NCBI RefSeq assembly: GCF_019039035.1
Contig: NZ_JAHNZT010000012.1
Span: 62,001 to 126,000, forward strand
Direction: 5' to 3'
Source: Citreicoccus inhibens
GTDB taxonomy: Bacteria > Myxococcota > Myxococcia > Myxococcales > Myxococcaceae
Length of the DNA: 64,000 nt
A program made the translations under genes and the position numbers. The notes beneath the pieces are model-generated. The model saw only the letters and a program-made list of their open reading frames with translations. It did no database searches and had not been told where the DNA came from. Below are positions 7,920 through 16,151 of the stretch, one piece after another (the first letter of the stretch is position 1; each line of letters begins with the position of its first letter).

Positions 7920-9446
7920 TTACGGGTGCGGCTTCGCGGGCGGCGCGGACGGCGTCATCCCCGGCGGCTCGACGGGCGTGAGCTTGCCGAGCTTCTGCGG
8001 ATCCACCTGCTCCTGAATGACGAGCGGATCCCCCACGAGGATGATCTGCATCGTCTCGGGGGCCAGGTACGACTCGGCCACGCGCTGCACGTCGGCGGCG
8101 GTCGCGGCGCGGAGTCCGGCCACGGTGCGCTCGAACTCGTTCAGCGGCCGGTGCTGGTAGTAGAGCGACGCGGCGCTCGAGCCCAGTCCCTCCACCGTCT
8201 CGAAGGCGCCGGGGAAGCCGCGGATGAGTCCCTCCCGCGCGGCCTCCAACTCCTTCTCGGTGATGGGGCGAGACTTCAAGTCGGTCAGCTCCCTCATGAA
8301 CTCACTCATCGCGGGGCCCGTGACGTCCTGGCGCACGGCGGCGTAGGCGGTGAGCGGGCCCACGCCCAGCCGCGGGCTGAGCTGCGCGCCCGCCCCGTAG
8401 CTGTAGCCCTTGTCCTCGCGGAGGTTCATGTTGAGCCGGCTGCCGAAGAAGCCACCGAACACGGTGGTGGCCAGCTCCAGCGGGAACTCATCCGGGTTGC
8501 CAGCGGCCACGCCGGGGCGCCCCACCAGCACCATGGTTTGATCCAGGCCCGGCTTGGGCACCAGCCGCACGAGCTGCCGCGCGGGCACCGGAGGCGCGGC
8601 GGGCGCGCCGGGCGGCGTGGCACTGCCCCTCCACTTGCCGAAGTACTGCTTCGCCCAGGCCACTGCCTGGGGCAGCGTCACGTCTCCTGCCATCACCAGC
8701 GCGGCGGCGCGCGGGCCGGTGTTGCGCTGGTAGAAGCCCTTCGCGTCCGCGAGCGTGAGCGCCTGCACGGTCTCGGGAGTGCCACCGCCCACGTGCCCAT
8801 ACGGATGCGTGGGCCCGAAGACGGCCGGGAAGTACGTGGCCTGCGCGAGGAAGCTGGGGTTGCCCAGCCGGCGCACCAGGTCCGCGAGCTGCTGCTTCTT
8901 GCGCCGCTCGAAGGCCTTCGCGTCGAACGTGGGCCGCAGCACCACGTCCGACAGCAGCGCCAGCGCGGGGTCCACGTTGCGCGTCAGCACGCGCACGCCC
9001 ACGAAGGCGCCATCGGGCTCCACGGAGACCGCGGGCGAAACGCCCAGGTCCGCGAAGGCGTTGTCCAGCGTCACCGTGTCCCGTGGGCCCGCGCCCTCCA
9101 GCAGCATGCGGTACGAGAGGTCCGCCACGCCCAACTGCTTGAGGGGCTCGCGCGAGGAGCCCACCGCATAGGCGATGCCGGCGAACACCAGCGGCAGCTC
9201 CTTGCGAGTGCTCACCAGCACGGTGAGGCCGTTGTCCAGCGTCGCGCTCTGGAACGTGGGCAGCACCAGCTCCGGAGGCTTGCCCGGCGTGGGCGCATGG
9301 TCGCGGAAGGACTCCACGCGGGCCGCGGGCTCCGCCGCGGGAGGCGGAGGCGTGGGCTGCGGCGTGGGAGCGGTGGGCTTGGGCGTACTGGCGCACGCGG
9401 ACAGCGTCAGCACGAGGAGGGCGGAGAGGATTCGGCGCGACATCAC
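7920..9446 (-). CDS. M16-family lipoprotein, non-catalytic partner
   Basis: 508 residues. The N-terminus is a lipoprotein signal (ILSALLVLTLSAC, lipobox LSAC), followed by a Pro/Thr/Ala linker to about residue 50. The body has the M16 fold (LDNGLTVLVSTRKELPLVFAGIAYAVGSS, PTHPYGHVGGGTPETVQALTLADAKGFYQRN, VLVGRPGVAAGNPDEFPLEL, LREDKGYSYGAGAQLSPR). The zinc-binding HxxEH is absent where it should be: LGVADLSYRMLLEGAG replaces it. In M16B pairs one subunit is catalytic and the other supplies the R/Y substrate-binding motif, here in DKGYSYGAG. The upstream gene carries HLFEH, and the genes overlap by 4 bases (GTGA), so they should form a heterodimer at the outer membrane or in the periplasm. Confidence 0.85.
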   Translation of the reverse strand: MMSRRILSALLVLTLSACASTPKPTAPTPQPTPPPPAAEPAARVESFRDHAPTPGKPPELVLPTFQSATLDNGLTVLVSTRKELPLVFAGIAYAVGSSREPLKQLGVADLSYRMLLEGAGPRDTVTLDNAFADLGVSPAVSVEPDGAFVGVRVLTRNVDPALALLSDVVLRPTFDAKAFERRKKQQLADLVRRLGNPSFLAQATYFPAVFGPTHPYGHVGGGTPETVQALTLADAKGFYQRNTGPRAAALVMAGDVTLPQAVAWAKQYFGKWRGSATPPGAPAAPPVPARQLVRLVPKPGLDQTMVLVGRPGVAAGNPDEFPLELATTVFGGFFGSRLNMNLREDKGYSYGAGAQLSPRLGVGPLTAYAAVRQDVTGPAMSEFMRELTDLKSRPITEKELEAAREGLIRGFPGAFETVEGLGSSAASLYYQHRPLNEFERTVAGLRAATAADVQRVAESYLAPETMQIILVGDPLVIQEQVDPQKLGKLTPVEPPGMTPSAPPAKPHP

Positions 9447-10834
9447 TTGGCCTCCTGCTTCGAGGGCGGAACGGCGTGCAGGGTGACGCGCGCGTCGGGG
9501 CGCAGCACGTCGCGGGCGAACTGCTTCACCTTCTCGGGGGTCACGTCCTGGTAGCGCGCCAGGTCCTGCGCCACGAAGTTGGGCTCGCCGACGAAGTGGT
9601 TGTAGTTCTGGAGCACGTCCGCCTTGCCACCCGAGCCGCCCACGGCCTGGAGGCCGGAGAGCATGCGCGTGTCGAAGCGGGTGCGGACGCGTTGGATCTC
9701 CTCGGGCGTGACGCTGTCCTTGCGCACCTCATCGAGGATGGCGTCCACTTCGGTCTTGATCTGATCCGTGGAGACGCCAGGGCGGGCCACCACGTCGATG
9801 CTGAAGACGGACTGCGCGCCCAGGCTCTGCTGGGTGGCGTCCACGCTCTGCGCCAGCTGCTTCTCCAGCACGAGCCGGCGGTAGAGCCGACTGGCCTTGC
9901 CCGTGCCGAGCGCGGTGGCGAGCACGTCCGCGGTGGCGTCCCCCGGCTTCAGGTAGGGCGCGGTGAGCCAGGACATGGACAGCAGGGGCAGCGTGGCCAC
10001 GCGCTCGTCGTGGCGGATGACCTTCTCCTGGGTGTGCTTCACCGGCGCCACATCCGGCCGCTTCGGCTTGGGGCCGCTCGGCAGCGTGCCGAAGTACTTC
10101 TCCACCAGGGCCTTGGTGGAGGGCACGTCGAAGTCGCCCACGATGGCGAGCGTGGCATTGGACGGCGCGTACCACGTGCGGAAGAAGGACTTCACGTCGT
10201 CCAGGGTGGCCGCGTCCAGGTCCTTCATGGAGCCAATGATGTTGCCGAAGTACGGGTGCGGCGCGGGGAAGAGGGCCTGCCAGGCCTTCTCGTGCGCCTC
10301 GCCATAGGGCGCGGTCTCCACGTCCTGGCGGCGCTCGTTCTTGACGACCTCGCGCTGCGTATCGAGCTTCTTCTGGCTGAGCGCATCCAGCAGGAAGCCC
10401 ATGCGATCGCTCTCCAGCCAGAGCGCGGTCTCCAGGTAGTTGCTGGGGACGGTCTGGTAGTAGTTCGTGCGATCGAACGTGGTGCTGCCGTTGAGGTCGG
10501 TGGCGCCGGCCTGCTCCATGAGGCCGATGTGCACGTCATCCGGTACGTGCGCCGAGCCCTGGAACATCATGTGCTCGAACAGGTGCGCGAAGCCGGTGCG
10601 CCCGGGCTGCTCGTCATACGCGCCCACGTGGTACCAGACGTTGACGGCGACCACGGGCAGCTTGCGGTCGACGGAGAGAATGACCTCCATGCCGTTGGGC
10701 AGGGTGTACTTCTCGTAGGGAATCGCGAGCGCTTCACGGCCGGGCTCGGGCGGCTTCGCCTCGGGCTTCTGTTGGGCGAGTGCCGGGAGCCCCGCGACGA
10801 GGGCGGCGGCGACGAGGGCCTTCACAAGGGACAA
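9443..10834 (-). CDS. M16-family zinc peptidase, catalytic partner
   Basis: 463 residues with a Sec-type signal (VKALVAAALVAGLPALAQ). The inverted zinc-binding motif HLFEH is at residues 84-88 (TGFAHLFEHMMFQGS), with the further Glu ligand expected in the VVKNERRQ helix about 75 residues on. It also has the conserved TNYYQTVPSNYLETALWLESDRMGFL and PHPYFGNIIGSMKDLDAATLDDVKSFFRTWYAPSNATLAIVGDFD of processing-peptidase-like enzymes. A secreted or periplasmic peptidase that would pair with the overlapping downstream M16 lipoprotein. Substrates are unknown. Both genes form one leftward operon with no other member visible. Confidence 0.9.
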   Translation of the reverse strand: MSLVKALVAAALVAGLPALAQQKPEAKPPEPGREALAIPYEKYTLPNGMEVILSVDRKLPVVAVNVWYHVGAYDEQPGRTGFAHLFEHMMFQGSAHVPDDVHIGLMEQAGATDLNGSTTFDRTNYYQTVPSNYLETALWLESDRMGFLLDALSQKKLDTQREVVKNERRQDVETAPYGEAHEKAWQALFPAPHPYFGNIIGSMKDLDAATLDDVKSFFRTWYAPSNATLAIVGDFDVPSTKALVEKYFGTLPSGPKPKRPDVAPVKHTQEKVIRHDERVATLPLLSMSWLTAPYLKPGDATADVLATALGTGKASRLYRRLVLEKQLAQSVDATQQSLGAQSVFSIDVVARPGVSTDQIKTEVDAILDEVRKDSVTPEEIQRVRTRFDTRMLSGLQAVGGSGGKADVLQNYNHFVGEPNFVAQDLARYQDVTPEKVKQFARDVLRPDARVTLHAVPPSKQEAK

Positions 10835-10977
10835 GGTGCCTCCACGGAACGGAAGGCCCTGCGCTTAGCACGGGGCTGGAACCCGGTGGATGGGAAGCCA
10901 TCGCGGGAAGAACAGGGGACGTCCGGTGTTGAGCCGTGCACGTCCCCGCGCCGGGTTCTCCATGCGACACTGCGCCC

Positions 10978-11766
10978 ATGTCCATGGATGTCTCCGCCCA
11001 GGCCATGCCTCGCTGCGCCGTCCATCCCGAGGCGCTCGCGGGCGCGACGTGCTCCCGCTGCGGAAGCTTCCTCTGCGCTGGGTGCACGACGTGGCGCGAC
11101 GGGAGCCTCTTCTGCGCGACCTGCGCCCAGCGTCCGGAGATCAACTACCTGGAGCAGTTCCGCCAGACGCTCTGGGGCCGCCGCGACGGCTGGGCCTACA
11201 TCATCGCGGGCTGCACGGCGCTGATGCTGGTGGCCGGCGCGCTGTCCGCATCCGAGTCGGGCTGGCTGGGCGCAATCGTGGCCATCGCCTTCGTCCCCGT
11301 GGGCGTGGGCTTCTTCCTGGGACAGTCCTGGGCGCGGCTGGCGCTGGTGGTGGCGCCCCTGCTCGGCGCGGCCGCGATGTCGCGCGAGTTCGGTCCGGGG
11401 CTCATCGCGCTGGGCATCATCCCCACCGTGGCGGCCTTCGGCATCATCCGAGACCCACGCAACCAGCTCTTCTTCCGCCGGCCCATTCCGACCCGGGCGC
11501 TGCATCGGCTCTGGGACCTGCACGCGAACAACCCGCTGGCGCGTCACGCGTTTGGCTTGGGATTGAATGCCCTGTTCATTCCGCTGTTCGCGCCCATCGC
11601 CATCGTCTGCGGCGCCATCGCGCTGACCCGGGTGGACTCGCGGGCCCAGCCGCCCATTGGCCGACGGGGACAGGCCCTCGCGGCCATCCTGTTGGGCGTG
11701 GCGTCCCTGGCGGGTTGGGCCTTCATCATCAGCAAGGTCTTCCTCTGGCCCACCGAGGGAGACTGA
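10978..11766 (+). CDS. Zinc-ribbon/B-box-like membrane protein
   Basis: 262 residues. The N-terminal ~50 residues carry a Cys/His cluster (CAVHPEALAGATCSRCGSFLCAGC, then FCATCAQRP) resembling a B-box-type zinc-binding module. This is followed by about five hydrophobic segments (AYIIAGCTALMLVAGAL, IVAIAFVPVGVGFFLG, LALVVAPLLGAAAM, ALFIPLFAPIAIVCGAIAL, ALAAILLGVASLAGWAFII). The Cys-rich head is presumably cytosolic on an inner-membrane protein. Similar heads on membrane proteins are common in myxobacteria, but no function is established that I know of. It is divergent from the M16 operon and convergent with the next gene, whose stop is 4 bases away. Confidence 0.7.
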   Translation: MSMDVSAQAMPRCAVHPEALAGATCSRCGSFLCAGCTTWRDGSLFCATCAQRPEINYLEQFRQTLWGRRDGWAYIIAGCTALMLVAGALSASESGWLGAIVAIAFVPVGVGFFLGQSWARLALVVAPLLGAAAMSREFGPGLIALGIIPTVAAFGIIRDPRNQLFFRRPIPTRALHRLWDLHANNPLARHAFGLGLNALFIPLFAPIAIVCGAIALTRVDSRAQPPIGRRGQALAAILLGVASLAGWAFIISKVFLWPTEGD

Positions 11767-11770
11767 GGCG

Positions 11771-12793
11771 TCAGCCCTTCGCGCTGAAGGCCAACGCGGA
11801 GAGGCTGCCCACGATGGGCGCGAGCACCGCGATGCTGTCCTGCAACACCTTCAGCGCGCTGTCCTCCAGGCCCAGGTACGCGCGAATGGCCTGGCGCTCC
11901 GTCATCCAGTCGGACCACCGCCGCCGCTCGCCAAGCGAGGCCTGCAACAACTCCTCCGCGATGGACTCGCCCACCGCCGTCAGCGAGCGCGCGGCAGGGA
12001 GGAACATGAGGGCCAGCAGCGCGGAGAAGAACGCGCCATAGGCCATGACGAGCGCGGCGGAGAAGCGCGCCCCGGGCATCTCTCCGAGGATGAGGTTGCG
12101 CAGCGAGCCCGTGCTCAACGTCGCGATGCCGATGATGGCCGCCGCATAGCCGAGGAACCGGCGGAGCTGCTCGCGGAGCCGCTGGTACTCCCGCACGCGC
12201 GCATCGATCGAGGTTTCGCCAAGCTGCGTGACCAGTTCGTACAGGCGGGCCTGCACGCAGAGGATGCCGAAGGCATGCACCGTGGCGGCGGTGGTGCCCA
12301 CCGCGCTGAGGGTGGGCATCTTCCACAGGAAGCCGGGCATGCGCGTGGCTTGCGCGGCCTCGGGAGGCAGCAGCGAGGTGTGGGTCAACGCCTGGATGAC
12401 GATGGGCAGCGCGGCCGCGAACAACGTCAGGGCGAAGCACGCCAATGCCCCGGCGCGGTAGGGCGTTCGCCTGGGCAGCACGGAGCGCTCGGGGTCTCGG
12501 AAGTCGCTCGCCACGGCGAGGAACGAGGCCAGCCAGAGCACCGGCTGTGCCGCGAGGAACAGGTGCCACAGCCGAGCCTCGGGCAGCGTCCAGAAGGCCG
12601 TGGCCTCGGCACCCGAGAGCCCGCCGAGGAAGGCCGCCGTCACGAGGAACGTGGCCACGCAGATCAGGAATGATCCGAACGGAGGTCCCCGCAGCGGAGC
12701 CACCCGCGCGAACACCCCGGGGCGAAGCGGCTCGCTCGGGCGAAGCGGCTCGCTGGGCGGTGGGGACTCGGGAGCGGGCAAGGGGGCGCTCAT
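11771..12793 (-). CDS. Multi-pass membrane protein of unknown function
   Basis: 340 residues from the ATG at 12793. The N-terminus is a Pro/Ser/Glu-rich tail with a direct repeat (two SEPLRP units). About seven hydrophobic stretches follow, including FGSFLICVATFLVTAAFLGGL, LWHLFLAAQPVLWLASFLAV, AGALACFALTLFAAALPIVI and AALVMAYGAFFSALLALMFL. A charged helix (DARVREYQRLREQLRRFLG) sits mid-protein, and the C-terminal half has an amphipathic GESIAEELLQASLGERRRWSDWMTERQAIRAYLGLED segment. The frame is open up to 13087, but the extension is Arg/Pro-rich and lacks a ribosome site. No family recognised. Confidence 0.6.
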   Translation of the reverse strand: MSAPLPAPESPPPSEPLRPSEPLRPGVFARVAPLRGPPFGSFLICVATFLVTAAFLGGLSGAEATAFWTLPEARLWHLFLAAQPVLWLASFLAVASDFRDPERSVLPRRTPYRAGALACFALTLFAAALPIVIQALTHTSLLPPEAAQATRMPGFLWKMPTLSAVGTTAATVHAFGILCVQARLYELVTQLGETSIDARVREYQRLREQLRRFLGYAAAIIGIATLSTGSLRNLILGEMPGARFSAALVMAYGAFFSALLALMFLPAARSLTAVGESIAEELLQASLGERRRWSDWMTERQAIRAYLGLEDSALKVLQDSIAVLAPIVGSLSALAFSAKG

Positions 12794-13085
12794 GACGGGC
12801 GGTGCCTTCCTGCCCGAGCGGTCCATCCGGCGTGTCGCATGTGTCCCCTCCCCTCGAGCCGCGAGGCTCGCGCCGAGCACAGCGGCCCGGTGGAGCGTCA
12901 GCATGCCCGGCTCCTCCCACGCCCTCCACTTCCGGTGGAGTCCGTGCGGAGGCGGGCGAGCGGGGTCCGGTTCACCCCCTGGCCCATCACCCAGGCGTCC
13001 GCTGATCCATGGCGTGAGCCCACCTGCCGATGGCCCTCCAGGGTGCGCACGCTCACGGGAGCGACAGCGCACGGGAGGCACGGCC

Positions 13086-13571
13086 ATGGCGGAAGCGCGA
13101 GACGAACAGGGACAGGACGTTCAGGGCTCGGAGTCCACCCCGGACCTGCGAGCGCAGCAGCGCCACGCCTCACGCACGGCGCGCACCTACGGCTTCTTCC
13201 TCAAGGACCTCCAGAAGCGAGCAGGCGTGGACGCGGCCCGAGCCGAACAAGCCGCCCAGTCCGTGCTGTGCCTCATCGAGCAGCGACTGATGGGCGGCGA
13301 AGTGAAGGACCTGGAAGCGCAGCTCCCGCAGAAGCTGCGCGACGTGCTCCAGCGCTGCCCTCGACATGAAGGCAAGCCCCCGAGGAAGTTCGGCCTGCTC
13401 GCGTTCCTCGCGCAGGTGGCCGAGGACCTGGACATCACGACCAACGAGGCGGAACGGCTGTCCCGCGCGGTGCTCGTCACGGTGCGAGAGCACATCTCCG
13501 AGGGCGAAGCCGAGGACGTCATCGGACAGCTCCCCGCCGACCTGCAGGCGCTCTGGGCCCGCGAGGCGTGA
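13086..13571 (+). CDS. DUF2267-family protein
   Basis: 161 residues. Two tandem DUF2267-like halves: TYGFFLKDLQKRAGVDAARAEQAAQSVLCLIEQRLMGGEVKDLEAQLPQKLRDVL and FLAQVAEDLDITTNEAERLSRAVLVTVREHISEGEAEDVIGQLPADLQALW. Each has the all-helical pattern ending in a QLP-x2-L motif. Members are small cytoplasmic proteins of unknown function. The ATG is at 13086, preceded by GGGAGGCACGGCC. It is convergent with dnaA, with 15 bases between the stops. The upstream 290 bases hold no other gene. Confidence 0.8.
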   Translation: MAEARDEQGQDVQGSESTPDLRAQQRHASRTARTYGFFLKDLQKRAGVDAARAEQAAQSVLCLIEQRLMGGEVKDLEAQLPQKLRDVLQRCPRHEGKPPRKFGLLAFLAQVAEDLDITTNEAERLSRAVLVTVREHISEGEAEDVIGQLPADLQALWAREA

Positions 13572-13586
13572 AGCCGTCCTGAGGGG

Positions 13587-14936
13587 CTACCCGCTGAGGC
13601 GTGCTTCCAGCTCCACCAACTCGCGGTGCACGGTGGGGTCCGACTCGCGCAGACCCTCCACCTTGCGCACGGCGGAGATGACGGTGGAGTGATCCTTGCC
13701 GAAGCGCGCGCCAATCTCCGGGAAGGAGCTCTTGGTCAACTTGCGGCTCAGGTACATGGCCACCTGGCGCGCGTGCGCGAGCTGCTTGTGGCGGCGGTCC
13801 TCCTTCAAGGCCTCGATGGTGACCTTGTAGAAGCGCGCCACCTCACGCTGGATGGCCTCCACGTCCACCACGCGCTGCGCTGGGAGGATGTCCTTCAGCA
13901 CCTGCGCGGCGAAGTCCTCCGTCACCGGCTGCCGCGTGAGGCTGTGCATGGCGGACAGCTTCACGAGCGCGCCCTCCAACTCCCGCACGTTCTTCTGGAT
14001 GTGCTTGGCGATGAAGTGCGCCACCGCGTCCGGCAGGTCCAACCCCTCGGCCTCCGCCTTCTTCTGGAGGATGGCCACGCGCGTCTCGTACGTGGGCTCG
14101 CGGATGTCCGTCATCAGCCCCATGGTGAAGCGGCTGCGCAGCCGCTCCTCCAGGCCGGGAATCTCCGCCGGCACCGTGTCGCTGGTGAGGACGATGGCCT
14201 TGTTCAGCTCGTAGAGCGTGTTGAAGGTGTAGAAAAACTCCTTCTGCGTCTCCTCGCGCTTGCCCAGGAACTGGATGTCGTCGATGAGCAGCACATCGCA
14301 CTCTTCCCGGAACTTCCGGCGGAAGTCCGTCATGCGGTGCTCGCGAACGCTCTCCACGTACTCGTTCGTGAACTGCTCACTGGACAGATAGACCACGCGC
14401 TGGGTGGGGTCCTTCTCCCAGATGTGATTGCCCACCGCCTGGAGCAGGTGCGTCTTCCCCAGCCCCGTGCCGCCATAGATGTAGAGCGGGTTGTAGTGGT
14501 GCCCTGGCTTCTCGGCCACCGCCGCCGCCGCCGCCGCGGGGAGCTGGTTGCTGTCCGCCACCACGTAGGTGCTGAAGGTGAAGCGCCCGTTCAGCCGTGG
14601 AGGCCGCGCCGGGTTGGCCTTCACCGTCGGTGTGGGAGGAAGGTTCGCGGAAGCGGGCGGTCCCTCCACCACTTCATAGGCCAGCTTGGACAGTCCCTCG
14701 CCCAACCGGGCCAGGTGGGACTCGAGCAGCGCGCGGTAGTGGTCGTCCACCCAATCGCGGAAGAAGCGATCGGGAACGCCGAGCACCAACGAGCCCTCGC
14801 GCAGATCCAACGGGCGCATCCGCTCCAGCCACGTGAGCGCGTAGCCACGGCCCTCCTGGCGGATGGCTTCCAGGATTCGTGCCCAAAGAATTCCGGCACT
14901 TGGCAACGAGGGAGCGGCTTGAGCGAGGGCGTTCAC
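13587..14936 (-). CDS. dnaA: Chromosomal replication initiator protein DnaA
   Basis: 449 residues from GTG 14936. DnaA is the AAA+ initiator that binds 9-bp DnaA boxes and opens oriC. Domain I is the N-terminal ~85 residues (ILWARILEAIRQEG through FFRDWVDDHYRALLESHL). Domain II is a short Pro/Ala linker. The AAA+ domain begins near 117 (RFTFSTYVVADSN), with Walker A GGTGLGKTH at 155-163 and Walker B LLIDD at 216-220. The C-terminal helix-turn-helix carries the DnaA signature GKDHSTVISAVRKV. The AAA+ start contains a run of seven Ala (LPAAAAAAVAEKPG), a lineage-specific oddity. Upstream codons lack family similarity, so GTG 14936 is the best start. It is transcribed away from rpmH, with a candidate promoter at 15159-15187. 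Confidence 0.97.
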   Translation of the reverse strand: MNALAQAAPSLPSAGILWARILEAIRQEGRGYALTWLERMRPLDLREGSLVLGVPDRFFRDWVDDHYRALLESHLARLGEGLSKLAYEVVEGPPASANLPPTPTVKANPARPPRLNGRFTFSTYVVADSNQLPAAAAAAVAEKPGHHYNPLYIYGGTGLGKTHLLQAVGNHIWEKDPTQRVVYLSSEQFTNEYVESVREHRMTDFRRKFREECDVLLIDDIQFLGKREETQKEFFYTFNTLYELNKAIVLTSDTVPAEIPGLEERLRSRFTMGLMTDIREPTYETRVAILQKKAEAEGLDLPDAVAHFIAKHIQKNVRELEGALVKLSAMHSLTRQPVTEDFAAQVLKDILPAQRVVDVEAIQREVARFYKVTIEALKEDRRHKQLAHARQVAMYLSRKLTKSSFPEIGARFGKDHSTVISAVRKVEGLRESDPTVHRELVELEARLSG

Positions 14937-15158
14937 GCGGGTCTCAACAGTGCAAAAACGGGGAGTCGGCGAGGGTTCGGCCGTGCTAACAGACGCTCCC
15001 AGGTCGATCAAGGAACTGACCCAAAGTGGCGGAAGTCCTCGCGGTTCCTGCCCCCGGAGTGATCGGATCCACGCGCGCGGAACCTGGGCGGTTGTGGGCC
15101 CTTGCTCCCCTCCCCCCAACCGCTGGGGGGCCGATCAGGACAGCAACACGGGGAGTGC

Positions 15159-15187
15159 GGAATGCAAAGGTCCCGAGGCCGGGTCAA
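15159..15187 (-). promoter_or_regulatory. Candidate dnaA promoter
   Basis: On the minus strand TTGACC (15187-15182) is followed after 17 bases by CATTCC (15164-15159). The -35 is good and the -10 is poor. It is credible mainly because it mirrors the rpmH promoter across a shared palindrome. Confidence 0.4.
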
Positions 15188-15204
15188 CGAGCTCCTTCGT
15201 TGAC
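15183..15204. promoter_or_regulatory. Palindrome carrying the -35 elements of divergent dnaA and rpmH promoters
   Basis: GTCAACGA (15183-15190) and TCGTTGAC (15197-15204) are perfect inverted repeats around a 6-bp spacer. Each arm contains a TTGAC core facing outward, so two -35 boxes lie back to back 12 bases apart. It could be a symmetric operator or simply a consequence of paired promoters. Confidence 0.5.
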
Positions 15205-15228
15205 TTGTCCTGGAAATGGAGTTACGGA
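15200..15228 (+). promoter_or_regulatory. Candidate rpmH operon promoter
   Basis: TTGACT (15200-15205), 17-base spacer, TACGGA (15223-15228), 71 bases before the rpmH GTG. The -35 and spacing are sigma-70-like, while the -10 matches only in part. Confidence 0.5.
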
Positions 15229-15299
15229 CGCCCCCCTTTACTCAGTTTGGTCGCGCCGGGAGACCAGGCGCCGCCTTCTTCATCCAGGGAGTTCGAGCC

Positions 15300-15452
15300 G
15301 TGTCCAAGCGCACGTACCAGCCGTCGAAGATTCGGCGCAACCGCACCCACGGGTTCCGCAAGCGCAACGCCACCAAGGGTGGCCGGGATGTCCTCAAGCG
15401 CCGTCGGGCGAAGGGCCGCAAGCGGCTCGTGGTGTCCGCCCCGAAGAAGTAA
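15300..15452 (+). CDS. rpmH: 50S ribosomal protein L34
   Basis: 50 residues, GTG start. The sequence [21 protein letters not shown] and the C-terminal [17 protein letters not shown] are diagnostic of L34, a tiny basic protein of the large ribosomal subunit near the 23S rRNA core. The frame is open further 5' (to 15216), but L34 always begins at (M/V)SKRTYQPS, so GTG 15300 is secure. It is the first gene of an operon continuing with rnpA 12 bases downstream, the usual bacterial order. Confidence 0.98.
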   Translation: MSKRTYQPSKIRRNRTHGFRKRNATKGGRDVLKRRRAKGRKRLVVSAPKK

Positions 15453-15464
15453 CCGGACTCGCGA

Positions 15465-15884
15465 GTGACGGCCGAGGGAGTCGCGCCAGATGTGCCGGCG
15501 GTTGTCGGCGAGCGCTTCCCCAAGGCCCTGCGCCTGTTGCAGCGGCGCGAGTTCCTCGAGGTCCAGGACGGCGGTCAGAAGGTTCCTTCCGACTGTCTCC
15601 TGGCCCTCATTCAACGCAATGGCCGGGCGTACTCTCGCGTGGGGCTCACCGTTTCCAGCAAGGTGGGCAACGCGGTGGTGCGCGCCCGGCTTCGTCGCGT
15701 CTTGCGCGAGCTGTTTCGCAAGCGTCGCACGCAATGGCCGCCTGGATTGGACGTCGTGTTGGTCGTCCGCTCCTCGGCGAAGGAAGCCTCCTTCGCGGAA
15801 GTTTCGCGTGCGTTCGACGGCGTCACCCGTAAGCTGCAAAGGCTCTTCCCGGCACCGCCTCCGCCGAAAGCGCCCGTTCCATGA
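15465..15884 (+). CDS. rnpA: Ribonuclease P protein component
   Basis: 139 residues, GTG start 12 bases after rpmH. The protein subunit that assists RNase P RNA in 5' processing of tRNAs. Seen: the [15 protein letters not shown] opening, [29 protein letters not shown] (the conserved basic RNR-type helix, with RARLRR here) and [30 protein letters not shown]. The N-terminal 18 residues and the proline-rich tail ([10 protein letters not shown]) extend a little beyond typical length. The last 4 bases overlap the start of yidD (ATGA), indicating translational coupling. Confidence 0.95.
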   Translation: MTAEGVAPDVPAVVGERFPKALRLLQRREFLEVQDGGQKVPSDCLLALIQRNGRAYSRVGLTVSSKVGNAVVRARLRRVLRELFRKRRTQWPPGLDVVLVVRSSAKEASFAEVSRAFDGVTRKLQRLFPAPPPPKAPVP

Positions 15885-16099
15885 GTCCGCTCGCCTTCCT
15901 CATCGCCCTGCCCATCCGCTTCTACCGGAGGTTCTTGGGGCCGTTGCTTCCGAAGGCGTGCCGGTTCCACCCCTCGTGCTCCACCTACGCCATGCTGGCG
16001 CTGGAGAAGCACGGCGGCTTGAAGGGCAGCGCGCTCATCGTCTGGCGCCTGCTGCGCTGCCAGCCATTCCACCCCGGCGGATTCGATCCCGTTCCTTGA
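15881..16099 (+). CDS. yidD: Membrane protein insertion efficiency factor YidD
   Basis: 72 residues. The family core is intact: [34 protein letters not shown], then [17 protein letters not shown]. The conserved CRFxPSCS and the LRCxPFxxGGxDPVP end are diagnostic. A small inner-membrane-associated protein thought to assist YidC/Sec-dependent insertion. It overlaps rnpA by 4 bases and precedes yidC by 52 bases in the standard gene order. Confidence 0.95.
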   Translation: MSPLAFLIALPIRFYRRFLGPLLPKACRFHPSCSTYAMLALEKHGGLKGSALIVWRLLRCQPFHPGGFDPVP

Positions 16100-16151
16100 C
16101 GGTTTGCTTCCGCCCTCCCTCCGGCCCTCTGCCGCCGGCAGAGGGAACCCT

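Larger units (their letters stand above)
14937..15299. other. dnaA-rpmH intergenic region
   Basis: A 363-bp non-coding interval between the divergent dnaA and rpmH. It carries candidate back-to-back promoters on a palindrome (15182-15205) and leaves a long predicted dnaA leader (about 215 nt). I find no consensus DnaA box (TTATCCACA) on either strand here, which argues against this being the main origin or a classic dnaA autorepression site. Confidence 0.6.
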
